From contig NC_071397.1 in the NCBI RefSeq assembly GCF_022682495.2, forward strand, positions 26,241,427-26,305,426: a DNA stretch of 64,000 nucleotides, read 5' to 3'. This document shows positions 58,563 through 64,000 of this stretch, piece after piece. The position numbers were made by a program, and so were the translations under genes. This DNA is from Desmodus rotundus (lineage: Eukaryota > Chordata > Mammalia > Chiroptera > Phyllostomidae). The notes under the pieces were generated by a model. It was not told where the DNA came from and searched no databases. It worked only from the letters and a program-made list of their open reading frames with translations. The number at the start of each line of letters is the position of its first letter. Positions within the stretch are counted from its first letter, which is position 1.

Positions 58563-60454
58563 GTTTCTGAATTATAATGTGATGTTTCAAAAAAGACTGA
58601 ACGTCATTTGAAGGACACATTTTAATATTCCGGGGCTAGAAAATACTTAACATTATGCTTTCAATTTCCCAGTGCACATTCCTGAAAGTTAGTGTTACCT
58701 CCCTTTTTGCTCATGCCCCTGTGAAGTTACAGTGATAGTAGAGATAATAATGATGCTAATGAGCTGTAATTTTTGAGCTGCCTTTGATGACAGTGTGGTA
58801 ATCCTTTGAAACAGAAATTTGGAAAATTTATATCATCCATTACCTATTGCAAATGTGGGCTTCCTTATCTTTCATTTTGATGTTTCCCATTAATGTAAGT
58901 GCTCCTGTTCATTCTTTTAGCTTCCTTTATTTCACTCAGTTAAAATACTTACTTAAAAGTACAGCCATTCAGGTCTGAAACAAATTCTTAGTGATTTCCT
59001 GATTGAAAGTTCTCTCCCATTAAGGGAAATAATAGACAAATATTCAAGTGAACCAAATGGATACATTTAAACAGCAAAAGAATAGCAAAAACTACTCAGC
59101 TTTTTCCCCCCTATATGCAACTACTTTTCCCTAGGAATAAATTTGCAAAGATCAGTAGAATATAGGTATAGAGGTTTTAAAACATGTTTCCATCAACTTG
59201 CATTCCCTTTACTTATCACTGTATTAGGTGTAGTCTCTGACATTATTATTTCAGTCAATTCCTTATGCATTCAATGAAAATCAACAATTCCACATACATT
59301 TTTTCCTTCATTGGTTTTGGCCTAAATTCACAATGAAGGCTTATTTAAATATGAATTATACTTTAAAATTTAGACTATACTTACTTTGATTATGATATTA
59401 AAAAAGTTGCATGTTATGTATAATTTTTTGTTGGAGAGTATCGACAAAAAATAATATAATATATCTGAGAAAGTAATATTAGCATCAAAGGATAAAAAGT
59501 AATTTCCTTAATTTTTAAACCAACAAACTTTTAATCTCACTTTAAAATGAATAAAAATATGATAAAAATGCATGCTACTAATATTGTCAACACTTAGTAT
59601 AATCTCTTGCTTGTTGTAGTTACTCATTAGTAAGGACAGATGAGAGTGCATTTTTCAGATGCAATATTGCACTACTGAGTAGAGGGAAGATTTTTAAAAC
59701 TTCAGTTTAGTTACTGATCTGAAAATAAGTGAAAATGCCCACAGGACACAAAGGTATCAAGAAAAATAAAACTTTCACGGGTTTCCTCATAGTAAGAAAA
59801 CAAACATTTTAGAGCCATTACCTTTTAGTAGTTGGTAAAATGAATCAGAAATTTTCTAAGAAAGAAAAGAGAAAGAATGAACATGGTTGACAATTTATTA
59901 TATCCCATGCAATTATTCTTTTAATACTTCACATTTACCATCTCAGTGAGATGTATAGACTGCTGAGGAAAAGCAAGACTCAAGAAAAAATATATTTTGG
60001 AAAATTATAAAATGTTGTAGCTACTTAGATTTGCTATTACAGTCTGAACAATCAAAATACAAGACTTTTTATTTTGTTCAAAATCATATTCTTTGTAATG
60101 AGTGCCTAGCATATTGAACGGGATAATAATTAGTGAAGGATCAATATTAAACCAGGTTAGCACATCATGATGCAGTTTGATAAATGATACTGATAATCTG
60201 TATCTTGATTTGCTAAGAGAAGGTTAAATTTTATTTAATGTACCCATTTCAAACTTCCATCTTCAATTAGTTCCTATATGAATGACACCAATTCCTAAAT
60301 TCCCAAGAAACAGATATTAATCTGCTATTCATTCTAGAACCCAAAATTCATTTGTTGAAAAAATTACTGTAGTTTAGTACTGGACACAATGAGAAATATT
60401 TGAAAAATAAATGAAAATATCCTCATAAAACTATAAAAAGACAGGAGAAATAAA
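58563..60454. other. Unassigned, apparently repeat-poor non-coding DNA
   Basis: No transposon was recognised. The segment 58620-58960 contains closely spaced ATTA/TAAT words (for example GATGCTAATGAGCTGTAATT) and may be a conserved non-coding element, which cannot be decided here. Confidence 0.4.
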
Positions 60455-60670
60455 TTTATAAAGTATTTAAAATGTACCAGAAACTTTGCTGCATTCTTTT
60501 AATTAAACTATTTAACCTTTTTTTTTTTTTTTTACCTATACAGCCACAGAATGAGAGGCAAGGTATTACTCTGATTTTATACACGCAAAAACTATGACTC
60601 AGAAAGGTGAAAGGTCAGATAGCCAGTTAAGTGGTAGAGTTGGATTCAACTCCTATGTAATTTCTAGCCC
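60455..60670 (+). mobile_element. MIR SINE, degenerate
   Basis: TTACTCTGATTTTATACACG, AAAACTATGACTCAGAAAGG, CAGATAGCCAGTTAAGTGGT and AGAGTTGGATTCAACTCC correspond to the MIR landmarks ATTTTACAGATGAGG, GAAACTGAGGCTCAGAGAGG, CACACAGCTAGTAAGTGG and AGAGCCAGGATTCGAACCC. A 17-T run (60520-60536) sits inside it. Confidence 0.8.
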
Positions 60671-61119
60671 AGGACCTTTTCCATATTACCTCTTCGCATT
60701 TGTTATACCACATATTTCTCTACAAATGTTTTCTTTCTTTTTGAACCTTTGTAAATATTGTATGTTCAGTTTGGATCCTGCAAGCCATTAATTTCTCCTT
60801 ACAATATTTTTTAGAAAACAGCTTCAATATGAGATTTTCTTAAATATGTGGTATTTTAAAGCAAACAATGCCTGCATATTTTGTTATTCATGATATATTT
60901 GTTACTCTCCTATGCTATCATTGTTTAATTGTCCATATATTTCACTACCAAATTTTGTTGCTCTGTCTGGACTATAATTTAAAAAATAATTTTATTTTCC
61001 TTCTTTTTGTCTGCTTGTCCGTGTTTCCTTTTTATTTACTATACATTTTAATATGTATACATGTTTTACTCAATATTTTTTATTTTACTGAATAAATACT
61101 TTGGGGTACTCCCCATTTT
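60671..61119. other. Unassigned AT-rich non-coding DNA
   Basis: A hydrophobic 75-codon frame (60868-61095) is just TTT/ATT-rich sequence. No gene is recognised. Confidence 0.5.
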
Positions 61120-62690
61120 AGTTCTGCCATGTTAAGTGCTTGGGAGTCATCATTCCCATACTGACATCCAGATTAAAATGTGCAGACTGACAATCAACAG
61201 CCTTGCTTGGACTCCTCAGAGAACTAAGGTACAGAATGAACTGCCGTCTTGCAATTTACACAGACAAGTCCAGGTAGTCACAGCTGAGTTCTGCTCCCCA
61301 GCACCAGAGGCTGGTGAACTGTAAACTGGCAGGGGCTTTTAAATGGCAATTTTGATGGATTTCTGAAGGCTAAGTGCGGACTAGCTTCAGAGTAAAAACT
61401 TCTAGGGCCAAAGTTTGAAGGGGGCCTTAAACTTTGTTGGTTTATAACCCTTAGGAATCCCACATGATACACTGGTGAAGAGGCAAGACCACCCCCACTC
61501 CTTTGGATCTGGCAGGGGAAGGGAGGAGTAACCATTTTTAAAGACATGCAGAAACTCTCTATTACAAAGCCTACACTCCAGCATAAAAGAGTATCATGGC
61601 TTATTTTACCTGGGAAGAGAACTGCTTTTTTTTTTCTTTTTCTTTTTCTTTTTTTTACTTCAGGCCTGGATAACTTCTCCTCTCACCTAAGGTAGGAGAA
61701 CCACTGGAAGAGGTAAAAGCCTAGGGATACAAACCCACTAAAAAGCTGAGATATAAACATAAATTTCTAGAATGCTTCTGCCCTCACATTTTACCACCAT
61801 CCGGCAGGGATCCTCACAGGTATAGAGGGTTACAGCTGACAGAGTTTAAGCCCGCGTGCAGACTCTATCTGAGGAGGAATCCTCAGGAAAACCCCAGGAT
61901 TAGGTGGAAGATAAGGGCACTAAAGGAATTTGAAGCTTCTGGCACCTACGGCTACAGCAGATATTGAATATAGGCAAGTACTAGCCAGATTAACATAAAA
62001 CCTCATACTAAAGGCCTATTCATGTCAGTTACTATTACCTAATTTATCACATCTGGCTTTAAACAGAAAACTGCATAGCAGGCTAACAAAAAAAGGAAAA
62101 ACACAGTCTAAAGAGACAAACTAACCATCAGAACTACACTCAGATATGACACAGATTTGCAATTATTTCACAGGATTTTTAAAATAACTATGATTAATGG
62201 TGCTAATGGAAAAAGTAGGCAATATATAAGAACAGATGGGCAATGTAAACAGAGAGAAAGAAATTTTAAAAAATTAGAAAAAAATGTTAGAAGTTAAAAA
62301 CACTGTAACGGAAATTAAGAATGCCTTTGGCAGGCTCATCAGTAGACTAGAGGGAACTAAGGAAAGAATCAATAAATATACTTGAAAATGCCCATAGAAT
62401 CTTCCAAAACTGGAATAAAGAATGAGAAAAAAATGAGTAAAACAGAACATTTATAAACTGTGGGACAACTTCAAAAGGTGCTACAGACATGTAATTGAAA
62501 TGCCAAAAGGAGAAGAGATTAAGCATAAGAAATAATACTGGTTGAGAATATTTTAAAATTAATAGTAAACCAGAGATCTAGGCAGCTCAAGGGACATCAA
62601 GCATATAAATAGATAATTTTGGCAAAGGGTATAATGCACTTTATACAGATCTATCAAATAAGTTAATTTTTATTGTCAGCAGAAAAAAGC
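61120..62690 (+). mobile_element. Old HAL1/L1M 5' UTR and ORF1 region
   Basis: The first part (61120-62100) is a GC-richer 5'-UTR-like segment, with a T/CTTTT tract at 61626-61657. The second part carries decayed ORF1: VTEIKNAFGRLISRLEGTKE (about 62309-62368), then KLWDNFKRC (matching 'WDNYKR.NI'), EMPKGEE (matching 'GIPEGEE') and a 'NFPKLI'-like stretch. The element breaks off near 62690, where the minus-strand LTR begins. It is older than the HAL1 at 16638. Confidence 0.65.
62300..62640 (+). pseudogene. L1/HAL1 ORF1 remnant
   Basis: The coiled-coil end and start of the RRM of ORF1p can be read with several frameshifts and stops: NAFGRLISRLEGTKERINKY followed by LWDNFKRC and MPKGEEIK. Residue order matches the intact-family order seen in the copy at 17298-18135 (IWNNFKCSNIQIIGVPEGEE). 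No functional product is possible. Confidence 0.65.
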
Positions 62691-63595
62691 CAGGACCGAG
62701 GCAGGCCAGCCCCTGCACTGTCTGGAATGTGTGGGTTCTTGACTTCGTGCAGTGAAGGTCTCACAACATGAGTCTAGATGAGTTTGAGAGTGTTTATTCA
62801 AGCTGGGGACACTGAATAAAGGGAGGGCTTAAGATAAAAGAGGAAAGATCATAGCAACTGGAGTGAGCTGAGGTGAGCTGACTTGGCTTGGCCTTTTGGA
62901 AATGTGAGGAAGAATTGCGTCTAGGTGTGGCTGTCTTGGCCCTTTAGAAAGTCAGAATGAGAACAAGTGAGCCACCTGGGCTGGGTGGACTCAGGAAACA
63001 ACTTACAGAGGCAGAACGAGGGCTCTCTGAGACAGTTCGGGGGGTTAGCCCGGGATGAGCTGTCCCTGCCTGCTACTCTCCTGGGGGCCCTGGCAGCTTG
63101 GGAGAAAGAAAACAAAGATACACACACCTGAGGCAAGAAGCAGGGAGAAGGTACAGGCATGCTCCAGGGAGAGTGAGCACTGAGTCATTTGTCTTAAAGG
63201 TTTTTACCTGTTTTCTAAAGGCAGAAATTTTAGGGGAGTTCTCAGGGGAGGAGCCTAATAGAATATTAATAAACTTTCCAGGTGTGTCTTTTAATACATT
63301 GTTTCCTCAAAATGAGTGTACAGAGGGGTCAGGGTCATTCTCTGGGCAGTTTGTTTCACCTTCAAGGAATGTCACCAAAAAAGGACAGGGATTGAGGTCA
63401 ATCAGCCCCAACATGGCCTGGAAAGTGCAAACTATTTGCTCCTAAGTGTCCTTGGTGAGGGAAAGACAAGACCTTGTGATTTGTCATCTGGCTGTAAATT
63501 GCTCAGCCCTTTAACTGTCTGTCTCAGTTTCCCCATTCCACTTGCCAAAGAATTTCCTTATCTCATTATGAAGCAGTCAAATGGTAGAAGGGACG
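62691..63595 (-). mobile_element. Probable endogenous-retrovirus LTR, minus strand
   Basis: On the minus strand the block ends with a classic R-U5 layout: CCAGCTTGAATAAACACTC (TTTATT at 62793-62798 on the plus strand) with a canonical poly(A) signal, then CATGTTGTGAGACCTTCACTG, and a GC-rich end near GCTGGCCTGCCTCGGTCC. Upstream it is GC-rich with CTCTCCCTGGAGCATGCC. It has interrupted the older HAL1/L1 sequence. Exact 5' end and target duplication are unresolved. The frames at 62921-63600 are by-products of its GC content. Confidence 0.6.
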
Positions 63596-64000
63596 TCTAG
63601 GTCTCTAGACAGAGTTGTGATAAGAATAGTTTTTGATAATGAGGTCTATTCTAATTTGATGCAATTGTAGGACATTTGCAATTTGTTCAACTAACATGAA
63701 GAGAAAAATCTTTACAGTGACAAAAGTGAAAAACAGATGCGTAATACGATTTTAAAATTTGCTTACTGGTTTTAATTGTATCTGTAATTGTATGTATTGA
63801 GAGCAAATATAAATTTGTAAACACATTTCAAACATCGTATGCTTTTTATTTGTCCTTTTTTTCAGTGATACTTGTTAGTTTCAATTATTACAACTACTTA
63901 AAAACAAATAAAAACCGTGTCACCAACTAGGCCTTCTGACTTCCACACGCACTTCGTTCTATCGGGGTCACTGCGCCCTACGGAAAGGAGAGTACGTTGC
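63596..64000. other. Unassigned non-coding DNA at the window edge
   Basis: No exon or named repeat was recognised in the last 400 bases. The final 60 bases are GC-richer and include CG dinucleotides (for example ATCGGGGTCACTGCGCC), so an element or exon could start beyond the edge. Confidence 0.45.

Noticed and set aside
62921..63600. Frames of 79-115 codons near the right end
   Set aside because: They lie inside the minus-strand LTR-like block, lack domains and run over the poly(A)/U5 layout of an LTR.
1..64000. Search for hAT, piggyBac and Helitron elements, common in vesper bats
   Set aside because: No convincing TTAA-flanked piggyBac ends, 8-bp hAT duplications with matching ends, or Helitron CTAG-hairpin ends could be recognised by eye. 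Short non-autonomous copies may have been missed.
1..64000. Search for a new gene cluster or defence-type system
   Set aside because: Every long frame is explained by retrotransposons, transposase relics or chance. The sequence is mammalian and shows no coding gene, so no novel multi-gene system is claimed.

Overview
This window looks like nuclear DNA from a bat, most likely of the suborder Yangochiroptera. It is AT-rich and non-coding, either a gene desert or the inside of a very large intron. The bat call rests on at least four tRNA-derived SINEs of the Ves type (start CCCTGGCTGG, a TGGCTCAGTGG A box, a GTTCGATTCC B box, a CT-rich body and an AAATAAATAAA tail). It is supported by a young L1 lineage with a G-rich 3' UTR, a half-L1 (HAL1) copy that still has clear target-site duplications (TSDs), and several deleted mariner transposons. 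I found no host protein-coding exon, tRNA, rRNA, snRNA, CRISPR array or operon-like structure. The longest open frames belong to LINE-1 or are chance frames.

Layout. 1-7.2 kb: unassigned AT-rich DNA with one deleted mariner (3897-4577). 7.2-8.1 kb: a 5'-truncated young L1 whose last 199 ORF2 codons are open, with a 15-bp TSD. 9-15 kb: Ves SINEs at 12639 and 14739, an older SINE remnant near 9.5 kb and a GC-richer, possibly LTR-like block at 13.6-14.7 kb. 15.8 kb: a MIR. 16.6-18.55 kb: an apparently full-length HAL1 with a perfect 13-bp TSD. 20-29 kb: an LTR candidate, a Ves, old L1 3' ends, a mariner nested in an old L1 tail, an old SINE and a second deleted mariner. 29-38 kb: an LTR-like block, a Ves (35375), and a twin-primed L1 (37108-37785) that appears to split an older LTR-like sequence. 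40.1-40.5 kb: a palindromic AT-rich repeat tract. 41.9-47 kb: a patchwork of L1 fragments in both orientations. 47-57 kb: mostly unassigned, with microsatellites, a MIR and an L2. 57-64 kb: LTR-like blocks, a MIR, an older HAL1/L1 5' region and a minus-strand LTR with a canonical poly(A) signal.

Nothing here works together as a pathway. The logic is layered insertion: Eutheria-wide repeats (MIR, L2, old L1) are interrupted by mariner copies, then by bat-lineage L1, HAL1 and Ves insertions whose A-rich TSDs fit L1 endonuclease priming. The most informative observations are two mariner copies sharing one internal deletion junction (a deletion derivative that itself transposed), the full-length HAL1, and the twin-primed L1 with an extra tail segment. 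All family names come from reading the sequence and recalling consensus sequences; no database search was run.
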